NCBI GenBank assembly: GCA_003533785.1
Contig: DQCR01000036.1
Span: 1-64,000 of the forward strand
Reading direction: 5' to 3'
Source: Flavobacteriaceae bacterium
GTDB taxonomy: Bacteria; Bacteroidota; Bacteroidia; Flavobacteriales; Flavobacteriaceae
DNA length: 64,000 nucleotides
Part shown: in pieces, positions 17,170 to 27,045 of the stretch
How positions within the stretch are numbered: position 1 is the stretch's first letter
Layout of the letters: each line of letters opens with the position of its first letter
Made by a program: the position numbers and the translations under genes
The notes under the pieces: generated by a model
Databases searched by the model: none
The model's input: the letters and a program-made list of their open reading frames with translations, nothing else
Told to the model about the DNA's origin: nothing

Positions 17170-17760
17170 TTAAGACAGAATTATTTTATTCTCATCAATT
17201 AATTTTCGCAAATTTATGATGGCATATCGCATACGTCCCAAAGCGGTATTGATGCTCACACCTGTTGTTTCAGCTATTTCCTTAAAACTCATTTCACGAT
17301 ACACACGCATCATTAGTACCTCACGTTGGTCCTCGGGAAGCTCTAAAATCAATTTTTGTAGGTCGTTCACAATCTGATCCGTAATCATGGCGTCTTCCGC
17401 GTTGATGGCTCCATCAGTAATGAATTGGAAGATGTCGAAATCATCGCTGTTTTCAAACTTGGGAATACGATTGTTTTTTCGAAAATGGTCTATAACGAGA
17501 TTGTGTGCAATGCGCATAACCCAAGGAAGGAATTTTCCTTCTTCATTATATTGCCCATTTTTTAGGGTTTTTATCACTTTAATGAAAGTATCTTGGAAAA
17601 TATCTTCTGTGGTATCACGATCGTGAACCTTGGAATAAATAAAATTAAAAATACGAAGTTGGTGGCGGTTGATTAACTTTTCCAAGGCCCATTCGTTTCC
17701 TTCTAAATAGTCGGATACGAATTGAGCGTCTTCAATGTTGGAGGTACGGGTCTGTGGCAT
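17170..17760 (-). CDS. RNA polymerase sigma factor, sigma-70 family (ECF-like)
   Basis: 196 residues from ATG 17760 (MPQTRTSN); a 29-codon upstream extension is not favoured. Region 2 is visible as NFIYSKVHDRDTTEDIFQDT then KFLPWVMRIAHNLVIDHFRK, and region 4 as LPEDQREVLMMRVYREMSF with the helix-turn-helix KEIAETTGVSINTALGRMR. No anti-sigma factor gene adjoins it. It is divergent from uvrA, which may reflect a stress role but proves nothing. TATTTTTG lies just upstream of the ATG on this strand. Confidence 0.9.
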   Translation of the reverse strand: MPQTRTSNIEDAQFVSDYLEGNEWALEKLINRHQLRIFNFIYSKVHDRDTTEDIFQDTFIKVIKTLKNGQYNEEGKFLPWVMRIAHNLVIDHFRKNNRIPKFENSDDFDIFQFITDGAINAEDAMITDQIVNDLQKLILELPEDQREVLMMRVYREMSFKEIAETTGVSINTALGRMRYAIINLRKLIDENKIILS

Positions 17761-17875
17761 AACAAAAATACTTTTGGCGCATGGAGCGCTTGTGAAACGA
17801 TCTGTTTTAAAAGTATTCTTGTTGTATAGGCAAAGAATTTTATGCAATATACTATATTTTTTTATTTCTAAAAAA

Positions 17876-17905
17876 TTTGCCAGCCCACAGTATATCGTAA
17901 TTTTG
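17876..17905 (+). promoter_or_regulatory. uvrA promoter
   Basis: TTTG at 17876-17879, an 18-nt spacer and TAATTTTG at 17898-17905 match the Bacteroidota consensus. The uvrA ATG is at 17919, giving a leader of only about 8-10 nt. I see no LexA-type operator between promoter and start. Confidence 0.7.
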
Positions 17906-17918
17906 CAGCTTTGGTGCT

Positions 17919-20699
17919 ATGAAAAAAATACAGGAACTCGATCCCAAAAAATACATCATTATTCAAGGAGCGCAATTGCACAACTTGAAAAATGTTTCAG
18001 TAGCCCTCCCCAGAAATCAATTAATTGTCATCACGGGCTTGTCGGGTTCGGGAAAATCGTCCCTAGCCTTTGATACCCTTTACGCTGAAGGACAGCGTCG
18101 TTATGTCGAAAGTTTGTCTTCCTATGCCCGTCAATTTATGGGCCGTTTGAACAAACCCAAAGTAGATCAAATACGCGGCATTGCTCCTGCTATTGCCGTT
18201 GAACAAAAAGTAGCCACTGCTAATCCCAAATCAACTGTTGGAACCCGAACAGAAATCTATGATTATTTGAAGTTATTGTTTTCCCGTGTGGGAGTAACCT
18301 ACTCCCCTGTTTCCAATGAAAAAGTTAAAAAGAATACTGTTTCCGATGTCATTGATGCTGTCAAAGGTTTCAAAGCAGGACAAAAATTACTCCTGCTATC
18401 TCCCATACTAAATAATCCTAACAGAACTAAAGAAGAGGTTTTTAAAATCATAAAACAGCAAGGGTTTTCTAGAATATACTCAGACGAAAAAATGCTTCGT
18501 TTAGACCAATTGGAAAAAGCCCCTACTGTTCCTTTTGAACTTGTAGTAGATCGAATCGTCGTTCGTCACGAAGAGGATTTTTACCAGCGTCTGTCCGATG
18601 CTGTGGACTTGGCCTTTTACGAAGGTAAAGGACAATGCCGTTTGCTGTCTTTAGAAGACGCTACATCAACAGTTTTTTCGAATGCTTTTGAGCGTGACGG
18701 TATAAAGTTTCTTACTCCTGGAGTACATCTATTCAGTTTCAACAACCCTCATGGAGCCTGTCCAAATTGTGAAGGATTTGGAGATTTAATGGGAATTGAC
18801 CCCGATTTGGTAGTACCAGATACGAGTTTGTCTGTATACGATCATGCAATAGCCCCGTGGCGTGGAACAGGATACAAGAAATTCTATCAAAAATTAATTA
18901 ATAATGCCTATGAGTTTGACTTTCCCCTTCATCGACCCTACTTTGAACTCACACTAGCACAAAAGCAACTCCTATGGGATGGGAATCGAAATTTTACTGG
19001 GATTGACGCTTTTTTTAAAAAATTGGAAGCCAAAAACTATAAAATTCAAAATCGAGTCATGATCTCTCGATATCGAGGGAAAACCCTCTGTCCTGAATGT
19101 CAAGGCAGTCGATTACGAAAAGAGGCAAATTATGTTAAAATAGGAGGAAAAAGTATTTCAGATTTGTTGAATATTTCATTGAATGAGGTGCACTCGTTTT
19201 TTAACCATCTGACTCTCAGCAATAGTGAGGCCGCCATTGCTGATCGTTTACTCAAAGAAATAAACAATCGGATTCGATTCATGCTCGACGTAGGCTTGGG
19301 TTACCTAACCCTCAACCGTCGGTCCAATACCCTTTCAGGAGGAGAGTCTCAGCGCATTAATTTAGCAACTTCATTAGGAAGTAGCTTAGTAGGTTCTATG
19401 TATATCTTAGATGAACCTTCAATAGGGTTGCATTCTAAAGATAACGAACGGCTGATTGGTGTTTTAAAAAAATTAAGAAATTTAGGGAATACCGTCATTG
19501 TGGTGGAACACGATGAAGAAATTATGCAAGCAGCCGATCGGGTAATTGATATGGGGCCGGAAGCAGGAAGTCTAGGAGGGGAAATAGTAGCTGAAGGAAG
19601 CCTTGAAGAAGTAAAAAAAGCAAACAGTCTAACGGCCCAATACTTAACAGGAGTTCAAAAAATTCCTGTTCCCGAAAAACGAAAAAAAGCTAGTGAAAAA
19701 CTAGAAATCATAGGAGCCAGGGAAAACAATCTAAAAAATATTGATGTCACCATACCACTGGGAGGATTAACAGTAGTCACTGGAGTCTCAGGGAGTGGTA
19801 AATCAACGTTAGTAAAAAAAATTCTCTACCCAGCACTCCTCCGTAGCTTTGATATTTACACCCAAAAGCCCGGAGAATATACAGAACTGAAAGGAGATGT
19901 AAATGTATTATCTGGGGTTGAATTTGTAGACCAAAACCCCATTGGTCGTTCTTCACGTTCCAATCCTGTCACCTACATTAAAGCCTATGACGAGATTCGT
20001 TTGCTCTATGCCAAGCAATCGCTATCCAAACAACGGAATTACCAACCCAAACATTTTTCTTTCAATGTAGACGGTGGGCGCTGTAACGAATGCAAGGGGG
20101 AAGGCGTTGTGACCATCGAAATGCAGTTTATGGCCGATGTGGTTTTGGAATGTGAGCATTGTAAAGGAAAGCGATTTAAAAAAGAAATACGAGAGGTCTC
20201 CTATCAAGGCATTAGTATCGACCAATTATTAGGAATGACTGTAGACGACACCATTGCTCTATTTGATCAGCACAATGAGAAAAAACTAGTCAACAAACTG
20301 TTGCCTCTCCAACAGGTTGGTTTAGGCTATATTACGTTGGGGCAGTCATCAGCCACCCTTTCGGGCGGAGAAGCCCAACGGATCAAACTTGCTTCATTTA
20401 TTGGCCGGGGAAATACACAAGAAAAGCTTTTATTTATCTTCGACGAACCTACAACAGGTTTGCACTTTCATGACATCCGTAAGTTATTGATTTCCTTTGA
20501 TGCGCTAATTAATAAGGGCCACAGTATTTTGGTTGTAGAACACAACTTGGAATTAATCAAATGTGCCGATCATATTATTGAATTGGGCCCCGAAGCTGGT
20601 GATGAAGGAGGTTATTGTGTGGGACAGGGTGTCCCCGAAGAAATCATTAAAATAAAAGCTTCCTATACCGGGCAATACCTAAAGCATAAACTCAATTAG
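17919..20699 (+). CDS. uvrA: Excinuclease ABC subunit A
   Basis: 926 residues, normal for UvrA, the damage-sensing ATPase of nucleotide excision repair. Two ABC modules are present: the first Walker A is GLSGSGKSS at about 40-48 and the second is GVSGSGKST near 625. Both signatures (LSGGESQRINLA and LSGGEAQRIKLA) and zinc-finger CxxC pairs (CPNCEGFG, CPECQGSR, CNECKGEG, CEHCKGKR) are readable. The stop overlaps the stop of the opposing flippase gene by 4 nt, so the two transcripts end face to face without a visible terminator. Confidence 0.96.
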   Translation: MKKIQELDPKKYIIIQGAQLHNLKNVSVALPRNQLIVITGLSGSGKSSLAFDTLYAEGQRRYVESLSSYARQFMGRLNKPKVDQIRGIAPAIAVEQKVATANPKSTVGTRTEIYDYLKLLFSRVGVTYSPVSNEKVKKNTVSDVIDAVKGFKAGQKLLLLSPILNNPNRTKEEVFKIIKQQGFSRIYSDEKMLRLDQLEKAPTVPFELVVDRIVVRHEEDFYQRLSDAVDLAFYEGKGQCRLLSLEDATSTVFSNAFERDGIKFLTPGVHLFSFNNPHGACPNCEGFGDLMGIDPDLVVPDTSLSVYDHAIAPWRGTGYKKFYQKLINNAYEFDFPLHRPYFELTLAQKQLLWDGNRNFTGIDAFFKKLEAKNYKIQNRVMISRYRGKTLCPECQGSRLRKEANYVKIGGKSISDLLNISLNEVHSFFNHLTLSNSEAAIADRLLKEINNRIRFMLDVGLGYLTLNRRSNTLSGGESQRINLATSLGSSLVGSMYILDEPSIGLHSKDNERLIGVLKKLRNLGNTVIVVEHDEEIMQAADRVIDMGPEAGSLGGEIVAEGSLEEVKKANSLTAQYLTGVQKIPVPEKRKKASEKLEIIGARENNLKNIDVTIPLGGLTVVTGVSGSGKSTLVKKILYPALLRSFDIYTQKPGEYTELKGDVNVLSGVEFVDQNPIGRSSRSNPVTYIKAYDEIRLLYAKQSLSKQRNYQPKHFSFNVDGGRCNECKGEGVVTIEMQFMADVVLECEHCKGKRFKKEIREVSYQGISIDQLLGMTVDDTIALFDQHNEKKLVNKLLPLQQVGLGYITLGQSSATLSGGEAQRIKLASFIGRGNTQEKLLFIFDEPTTGLHFHDIRKLLISFDALINKGHSILVVEHNLELIKCADHIIELGPEAGDEGGYCVGQGVPEEIIKIKASYTGQYLKHKLN

Positions 20700-22138
20700 G
20701 CCTTTTTCATATAGGACCTTACTTCTTTTAAAAGACCTAAGAAAAATACCACACTGGAATAGACTATAGCTATCGCAGATGATTTTATAAGAATATTAAT
20801 TGTAGGAGAGAATGTCAACGATACAGGTTGAAATACAATGAAGATAAGTGCAACACAGGCAACAATTTTTAAAGTGTCCTTACTATAGGGGTGCAATTCC
20901 ATTTTCCATCCTATCAAACCAATTTTTAATGTATTGATCACCATCATTACAATCAAGGTGGCATAGGCCGCTCCCAGTAATCCAAAGAGGGGAATAAAAT
21001 AAAAATTGAGTCCTACTGCCAATAGTGCGGAAAACACGCTAAAAAAAAGAACAAAGTGGTAGTATTGTGAATTACTAATTATCTGATTTAAACATCCCAT
21101 TGACATGCTATACAATTTACCAAAGGAAATTAATTGAACCACCAGGAAGGCAACCTGATATTCTGGGGCAATAAGCTGATAAAAATCATTGAGATTGAGG
21201 TTGATTAAAAGAAAAATCCCTCCAGAAATCAAAAGCAGATTGGTGCTGCTTTTTTTGAGTAATTGACGAATTCGTTCTTTATTATTCACATTGAGAGCTT
21301 CAGCAACAACGGGACTTATGATTTGAAATAAGGCACGCCCCGGCGCTTCAATAACTGCGGCAATGTAAACCGCTACACTATAATAGGCTACGTCTTCCTT
21401 GGAAAAAGATAACAGCATCGCTTTATCGATATCTAAAATAAAGCTTGCAGCGGCACCTGCTAAAAAAATCAATCCACTGTAGCGAAGGATACTCTGCCAT
21501 CCTGAGGGAAGCTTCCAATGCCATTTTGGTCGGTGAATCCAAAAGCTGAATCCAATAATAAGAAAGAGACGAAAGTAATACCCTCCCAACAAATAGTACA
21601 TGAATTGATCGAAATCAAACCATTTAAACGAAAACCCAAAGATGAGAATAGCAATCAATAGTCTGGGATAGAGTTCTTTCAAGAAATTTGCAAAGACTGA
21701 TTTCAAATGGACCCGAAGCCAAGAGTTAAATAGTTCAAAGTACGCGGTAGAAATAGCAATATATAGTACAAATTTCAAGTAGGGGAAATTTGAAGTCGAC
21801 GAAATAGGGAGTAACTCTTGAATGGTATCGGGGAAAAAGAAATACACTCCCCATAAAAAAGCAATAAAGAGCAAGGGCAATAAAATGACAAACCACAACA
21901 GGCTATCCTGTTCCTTTTTTTCAGTGAATCCGGAATAAAATTTAATAAGCGCATGCTGCAATCCAAAAGAAAGGAAGGGTTGTATGAGGTTGGAAATAGC
22001 CAAGAGACCCACTACCAGGCCTTGACGACTGTCCCCCATGTAGATAGGGTATAAAAACAACACATTAATTGCCCCAATCAAAAAACCTATTCCTATAGAA
22101 AAAAGGTTGTAAAAAGATTGTTTAGCTATGAATCCCAT
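20696..22138 (-). CDS. Polysaccharide/lipid-linked oligosaccharide flippase-like membrane protein
   Basis: 480 residues from ATG 22138 (MGFIAKQSFYNLFSIGIGF). It has many hydrophobic segments (about 12-14) and a pattern typical of the MATE/Wzx superfamily, which flips lipid-linked sugars across the inner membrane for O-antigen, capsule or glycoprotein synthesis. No glycosyltransferase lies beside it, so the substrate is unknown. Its start is one base after the stop of the YfhO-type gene, indicating an operon. Confidence 0.82.
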   Translation of the reverse strand: MGFIAKQSFYNLFSIGIGFLIGAINVLFLYPIYMGDSRQGLVVGLLAISNLIQPFLSFGLQHALIKFYSGFTEKKEQDSLLWFVILLPLLFIAFLWGVYFFFPDTIQELLPISSTSNFPYLKFVLYIAISTAYFELFNSWLRVHLKSVFANFLKELYPRLLIAILIFGFSFKWFDFDQFMYYLLGGYYFRLFLIIGFSFWIHRPKWHWKLPSGWQSILRYSGLIFLAGAAASFILDIDKAMLLSFSKEDVAYYSVAVYIAAVIEAPGRALFQIISPVVAEALNVNNKERIRQLLKKSSTNLLLISGGIFLLINLNLNDFYQLIAPEYQVAFLVVQLISFGKLYSMSMGCLNQIISNSQYYHFVLFFSVFSALLAVGLNFYFIPLFGLLGAAYATLIVMMVINTLKIGLIGWKMELHPYSKDTLKIVACVALIFIVFQPVSLTFSPTINILIKSSAIAIVYSSVVFFLGLLKEVRSYMKKA

Positions 22139-22139
22139 C

Positions 22140-24569
22140 CTATCGTTTGGCTTTGTTATCATACCATAGAGCACCTCCCAAACTTATAAAAAAGAGCAAT
22201 AGTGATCCCCATCGAATTTGGGTTCCCAATCGAACCACAGGCGGTTGAAATTCGAATCTGATTTCCTTAGCAGCTGCGGGAAGCCAGAGACCACGAAGCA
22301 GAAAATTAACTTTATAAATGGGAACTTCTTTCTTTTCAACATAGGCTTTCCAACCTTTTTGATAATAGGCCTCGGAAAAAACGACAAACTGATCTCGCTT
22401 AATTTCATACTGATAGGTTAATTTATTGGGGTAGTTTGTCACCAGACTAATATTAAAACTACTGTCTATGGAATGAGGGGGTATGAAATCATTTGGGAGC
22501 TGCCCTGCTTGAAGCACAGCTTGCCTCGATAAATCCAGTTCCTTTAAATAATTTAATTCTGTATCGGCATCTTTTACCATGACTAGTGAATCTACAGGCC
22601 AAGCAATACCTAATGCTTGGGGATTCACAAGTACTTTTTGCTTATCTTCCTCTTTGTAAAGGATATATTTCACGTTGAGCATGTTTAGTATGGATTCCGC
22701 ACGATATTCCATGAAAAAATCATAAACTTCTTGGATGCGTCGGGGCTTGGCACCGTGATATCCCCCTAGTGCATGATGAAAATAGGCCGTTCTGGGACTT
22801 TTGAGCTGGGCATCGGAATCATACACTCGGTAGTGTCCCTTATCTTGCAATATGGTTCTATCGGCTGCACTGGAAACAAAGACCTGACGTGCCAAACGAG
22901 GAGAAACAAAGAGATCTCTGTCCATATAGCGTTCAGCTACTTGGAGCAAATCGGCAATCACTAAGATAAATAGAATGCCCAAGACCTGTTTTGATTTCAA
23001 TTTTTCACGCGAACCCAAATACAAGACTCCTGCCATCCCAAAGATGAATATCATTCCACGAAGGATGTCTTGATTATATAAAGATTTACGAGTCTCGACA
23101 ATTTGTTGAAAAATAGCATTGCCATACCCCTGGCGGAGATATGAATCCATCGCTCCTTGAAAAGAAAGCATCCCTTTCAATGCAAATAATGATAACACGA
23201 GAGCTCCAAAAACTATGGCCGTACCTCTGAGAATTTTTATTTGTTCGTGTTTTTCCTTGTCAAAAAATTGAGCAAGGCCCCAAACAGCGAGAATTGGGGT
23301 ACACAACTCCAAAAGAACCTGTGCAGAAGAAACGGCTCTAAACTTGTTGTATAATGGAAAATAATCAATGAGTAGGTTTGTTAGCCAAGGGACATTCTTT
23401 CCCCATGAAAGTAAAAGGGATACTATTATCACTAGTATCAAACTTTTCCTGAGGGGGCCTCGTGAGCTTCTAAAACCCAGAAGTGCTAAAAAAAATATGG
23501 TAATTCCAATGTAGGCAGGAGCTTCAAGAATGGGTTGATCTCCCCAATAAGTGGGAACTGCTGATACAAAACTAGCCGCTTGTTGAACTGGGACCCCCCT
23601 GCCAATCAAATAGTAGTATAAGGAACTTTCGGTTCCAACATCCTCTCGGGATCCTCCGCCCTGAATTCTCGGGAACAATAAAGAGAAACTCTCAAACAGT
23701 CCGTAGCTATATTGAGTGATGTAATTATAATCGAGTCCAGAGGTGTTTTCTTTTGGAGTTCCATTGGGTTGCATACGAAGTTCGGAAGGACCTCGAGTGC
23801 TAAATTGGGTGTATTCTTGTGTAGCTAATAAAGGAGTCGCATTGAGTCCTAAGGCCAAGATTCCAGCGCTAGCAAAAAGTATTATCTGGGAGAGGAAATT
23901 GTTGACATCTTTTTTCTTAAATGCTTCCCAAAAGTAAACCAAACCAAAAATAAATAGCAAGAAAAGGAGATAGTAGGTCATTTGATAATGGTTGGCACGA
24001 ATTTGCATACCCAGAGCAAGTGTACTCAATAGCCACCCCATCAAACGTTTGTTTTGAAGTAGGAGCAATAAACCTGCCAAAACAAAAGGGAAGTATCCGA
24101 TGGCTTCTGCTTTGGTATTATGACCCACTTGTAGAATGATTAAGAGATAGGTTGAAAAGCCAAAGGATAGGGCTCCCATTATTGCATAGGTTCTTCGTAA
24201 ACCCAATACTGAAAAAAGCAAATATCCCCCCAGAAAATAGAGGAATAATAAATGGGCAGGTCTTGGGAGAATACGCGTTATGTAATAAAACGGCATTAGA
24301 AAGTCTGCTGGATATTCTGCTCCTAACTGATAGGTGGGCATGCCCAGAAAGGAATTATCGATCCAATAGGTTTCTACAGGCGGATTTGCTTCACGGGCTT
24401 CTTTCATTTGTCGCGACATGCTTTTATATTGTTGGATGTCTGATTGCAATAACACTTTACCTGAAAGCAAGGGATTAAAATACAACAGTGCGATGAATGC
24501 CAATAGCAGCACAACAAAGGAGTGAGAGGATAGGGTTTTCCAGGATATTGATTCAATCAATTTCTTCAT
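22140..24569 (-). CDS. YfhO-family integral membrane protein
   Basis: 809 residues from ATG 24569 (MKKLIESISWKTL). At least ten hydrophobic segments occupy the first two thirds, followed by a soluble region and one terminal membrane span. The layout and motifs such as KSMSRQMKEAREANPP, TYWIDNSFLGMPTYQLGAEY and SLYYYLIGRG resemble the YfhO family, GT-C-like polytopic proteins implicated in transferring sugars to envelope polymers. It overlaps the DUF4834 gene by 17 nt and leads into the flippase, so a shared role in envelope glycan handling is plausible. Confidence 0.8.
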   Translation of the reverse strand: MKKLIESISWKTLSSHSFVVLLLAFIALLYFNPLLSGKVLLQSDIQQYKSMSRQMKEAREANPPVETYWIDNSFLGMPTYQLGAEYPADFLMPFYYITRILPRPAHLLFLYFLGGYLLFSVLGLRRTYAIMGALSFGFSTYLLIILQVGHNTKAEAIGYFPFVLAGLLLLLQNKRLMGWLLSTLALGMQIRANHYQMTYYLLFLLFIFGLVYFWEAFKKKDVNNFLSQIILFASAGILALGLNATPLLATQEYTQFSTRGPSELRMQPNGTPKENTSGLDYNYITQYSYGLFESFSLLFPRIQGGGSREDVGTESSLYYYLIGRGVPVQQAASFVSAVPTYWGDQPILEAPAYIGITIFFLALLGFRSSRGPLRKSLILVIIVSLLLSWGKNVPWLTNLLIDYFPLYNKFRAVSSAQVLLELCTPILAVWGLAQFFDKEKHEQIKILRGTAIVFGALVLSLFALKGMLSFQGAMDSYLRQGYGNAIFQQIVETRKSLYNQDILRGMIFIFGMAGVLYLGSREKLKSKQVLGILFILVIADLLQVAERYMDRDLFVSPRLARQVFVSSAADRTILQDKGHYRVYDSDAQLKSPRTAYFHHALGGYHGAKPRRIQEVYDFFMEYRAESILNMLNVKYILYKEEDKQKVLVNPQALGIAWPVDSLVMVKDADTELNYLKELDLSRQAVLQAGQLPNDFIPPHSIDSSFNISLVTNYPNKLTYQYEIKRDQFVVFSEAYYQKGWKAYVEKKEVPIYKVNFLLRGLWLPAAAKEIRFEFQPPVVRLGTQIRWGSLLLFFISLGGALWYDNKAKR

Positions 24570-24747
24570 AATCAATGTATTCCCCAACATTTTTGGAATT
24601 GGGTGCTTTTTTGGTATTGGATTGGGGGGGAGTTGATTCAGGGGTGCGTTTTAGTCCCATGCTTTTAAGAAAAAATCGAAGGAACCCGACAAAAATGGAA
24701 CGAATTAGGTATAAACCCAGTAATAGAAAAAGTAAAAATTTAATCAC
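24553..24747 (-). CDS. DUF4834-like small membrane protein
   Basis: 64 residues. The start codon is GTG at 24747. One N-terminal membrane helix (residues 3-22) is followed by a polar linker rich in P, S, T and N, and the acidic end GEYIDYEEID that is characteristic of this Bacteroidota family. Function unknown. It is the first gene of the group that continues with the YfhO-type protein (17-nt overlap) and the flippase. A -7-like box TACATTTG lies 26 nt upstream. Confidence 0.75.
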   Translation of the reverse strand: MIKFLLFLLLGLYLIRSIFVGFLRFFLKSMGLKRTPESTPPQSNTKKAPNSKNVGEYIDYEEID

Positions 24748-24772
24748 AAATTGAATCGATAAAAGGCTTACC

Positions 24773-24780
24773 CAAATGTA
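24773..24780 (-). promoter_or_regulatory. -7 box of the DUF4834/YfhO/flippase group
   Basis: TACATTTG on the minus strand (24780-24773) matches TAnnTTTG, 26 nt before the GTG start. No -33 TTG was found within 17-23 nt, so only half of the promoter is visible. Confidence 0.35.
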
Positions 24781-24871
24781 GGGAAACTTGTTAAGATGTT
24801 CTCTTTATCCAGCAGACTTTACTTAAATTGAATTCACAAAATCAAACTATATTGCAATAAATTATACTTTC

Positions 24872-25918
24872 ATGAGGCAACAGTGGTTTTTCATGCTGTT
24901 ACTAGTTTTTTCAACCACTTTGTCTGCCCAATACACTGAACAGATCAACTCCAACCGACCTGGCATGTCCATCGGTGCTTATTCCGTGGGAAAAGGGGTC
25001 GTTCAATTTGAGGCAGGAGGAGCCCTTCGGTCCTACACGCATGAGGGCTACAACCAATCCACATCCCGTGGGACACTCGGGTTTCTTTCTATTCGATGGG
25101 GGTTTTTGAAAGAACAGTTAGAATTAACTTATGAAGGCGCTTTTCTTTGGGATGAATTGCACAATAAAACAACGGGAACACCCATAATTTCAAAACAGAA
25201 AGGATTTTTACAAAATTTTATTGGGGTAAAGTATTTGGTCTACGATCCGTTTCGAGCGGAAGAAGAACCGAATTTGTATAGTTACAAAGCCAATAATCGT
25301 TTCCGACTGCGAGATTTATTTCCTGCCATATCAGTTACTCTGGGCACCAACCTAATTCCACCCTCGCTAAATCCTTATCCGTATGGCGATGTCTTTAGCT
25401 CCCTTTATCGTCCTTTTTTTTATCAAAATATCAATCAACCAATTGATGAGGAGCCCTTTGTTACATTGCGGGGTATGGTTGCCACTCAGTCGCATTTTTT
25501 TGAGCGTTGGGTTTTTGTCACCAATTTCTCTTATTCGCGTTATTTGAGTGATTACCCAGAAATAAGCTACATTCTTACCCTAACTCATACCTTTCACCCC
25601 TTATGGTCTATTTATATTGAAAATCAAGGAATCAGTAGTGATCGCTACACAGATACTATTTTTCGCCTGGGAGCCGCTTATTTGATGTATGACGATTTGC
25701 AATTGGAAGCTACGCTGGGCAGCAATACTAAAAACAGCCCAAATATTGTATTTTTAAATGTTGGAGCTTCCTATCGTCTGGATTTTCACAAGGAATATAC
25801 TACTGCTGAGGAACGAGAAGCGAAAGCCCTTAAAAAAGAAGAAAAAAAATTAAATAAAACAGCTAAGAAACTGGCCAAACAAGACAAAAAAAGAACCCGT
25901 CGAGCCCGCAAAAATTAA
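24872..25918 (+). CDS. Outer-membrane beta-barrel-like protein with basic tail
   Basis: 348 residues from ATG 24872. A signal peptide (FMLLLVFSTTLSAQ, cleavage near 19-20) is followed by beta-strand-rich sequence with alternating aromatic residues such as GTLGFLSIRWGF and LELTYEGAFLW. This resembles the outer-membrane proteins often labelled transporter or MetA-pathway phenol-degradation family in Flavobacteriia. The last 45 residues are unusual: a run of Lys/Arg/Glu (EERE to RRARKN) predicted to be helical and strongly basic. The GNAT-like gene starts 2 nt after the stop. Confidence 0.72.
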   Translation: MRQQWFFMLLLVFSTTLSAQYTEQINSNRPGMSIGAYSVGKGVVQFEAGGALRSYTHEGYNQSTSRGTLGFLSIRWGFLKEQLELTYEGAFLWDELHNKTTGTPIISKQKGFLQNFIGVKYLVYDPFRAEEEPNLYSYKANNRFRLRDLFPAISVTLGTNLIPPSLNPYPYGDVFSSLYRPFFYQNINQPIDEEPFVTLRGMVATQSHFFERWVFVTNFSYSRYLSDYPEISYILTLTHTFHPLWSIYIENQGISSDRYTDTIFRLGAAYLMYDDLQLEATLGSNTKNSPNIVFLNVGASYRLDFHKEYTTAEEREAKALKKEEKKLNKTAKKLAKQDKKRTRRARKN

Positions 25919-25920
25919 CA

Positions 25921-27045
25921 ATGATTGAAATTCGAGAAATAGAATCCCGCCGTGAACTTGTGGATTTTGTCAGCTTCCCTTTTCAACTATATAAAGGCAA
26001 TCCTTATTGGGTCCCACCCATTGTCAAGGAAGAATTGGAGATGCTTGACAAAAAAGTAAATCCAGTCTTTAATAATGCTTTGGCACATTACTTCTTAGCC
26101 TACAAAGATGGGGAAATTGTAGGTCGAATTGCAGCTTTCATCAATTGGATTGAAATCAAAGAACTCAAAAAAAGTAAAGTTCGTTTTGGTTGGTTTGATG
26201 TTATCGATGACCTTGAAGTCACAAAAAAATTAATCGATGCTGTTGTAGCAATTGGAAAACAGCACCAAATGACTGCCATTGAAGGGCCAATGGGGTTTTC
26301 AAACATGGATAAAGCAGGCATGCTCACAAAAGGTTTTGAAGAATTAAATACCATGATTACTTGGTATAATGCCCCCTATTATTCGGAGCATTTGGAGAAA
26401 ATTACCTTCACAAAACAGGCGGAATGGGTGGAGTATGAAATAAAAATCTCTTCTTTTCAAGATTCTCCTGAAAAAGTGAAGCGTTTCTCAAAATTAATTC
26501 TCCAACGCTACCAACTCAAAATTTTAGATTTTAAATCGCACAAAGAAATAGTCCCTTATGTGGAACAAATGTTTGATTTATTGGGAAAAACTTATGATAA
26601 GCTACAAACTTTCGTTCCCATTCAAGAGTACCAAATAGCGCATTATAAAGAACGTTACCTACCTTTTGTACACCCCGACTATATAAAGTGTATAGTGGAT
26701 TCGGACCAAGATTTGATTGCATTTGCGATTACGATGCCTTCTTTTTCAAAGGCCTTAAAGAAAATGAATGGGAAAATCCTTCCCTGGGGATTCTTCCATC
26801 TATTCAAAGCACGGTATTTTAATAACCGCGCTTCCTTTTACTTAATTGGAGTCCGGCCCGATTACCAAAATAAAGGGATCACAGCTATTATATTTAATGA
26901 AATGCAAAAAACCTTCAATAAGCACGGGGTGACCATTGTTGAAACCAATCCAGAACTCGTAGAGAACAATGCCATACAGAAACTATGGCGGAATTACGAA
27001 CATCGTCAGCATAAGCGTCGGGTTACTTTCATCAAATCTATTTAA
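25921..27045 (+). CDS. GNAT-like acyltransferase-fold protein
   Basis: 374 residues. The central part resembles GNAT/FemAB folds: AYKDGEIVGRIAAFINW near the N-terminus and, toward the end, FYLIGVRPDYQNKGITAIIF, which matches the acetyl-CoA-binding V-x-P-x-x-Q-x-x-G/A motif. FVDVS-like charged motifs are absent. The substrate is unknown. It follows the outer-membrane protein by 2 nt and overlaps the DUF4870 gene tail-to-tail by 8 nt. Confidence 0.72.
   Translation: MIEIREIESRRELVDFVSFPFQLYKGNPYWVPPIVKEELEMLDKKVNPVFNNALAHYFLAYKDGEIVGRIAAFINWIEIKELKKSKVRFGWFDVIDDLEVTKKLIDAVVAIGKQHQMTAIEGPMGFSNMDKAGMLTKGFEELNTMITWYNAPYYSEHLEKITFTKQAEWVEYEIKISSFQDSPEKVKRFSKLILQRYQLKILDFKSHKEIVPYVEQMFDLLGKTYDKLQTFVPIQEYQIAHYKERYLPFVHPDYIKCIVDSDQDLIAFAITMPSFSKALKKMNGKILPWGFFHLFKARYFNNRASFYLIGVRPDYQNKGITAIIFNEMQKTFNKHGVTIVETNPELVENNAIQKLWRNYEHRQHKRRVTFIKSI

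Noticed and set aside
17761-17847. 29-codon N-terminal extension of the sigma factor
   Set aside because: It would precede the -7-like TATTTTTG box and is unlike sigma-70 N-termini; the ATG at 17760 is preferred.
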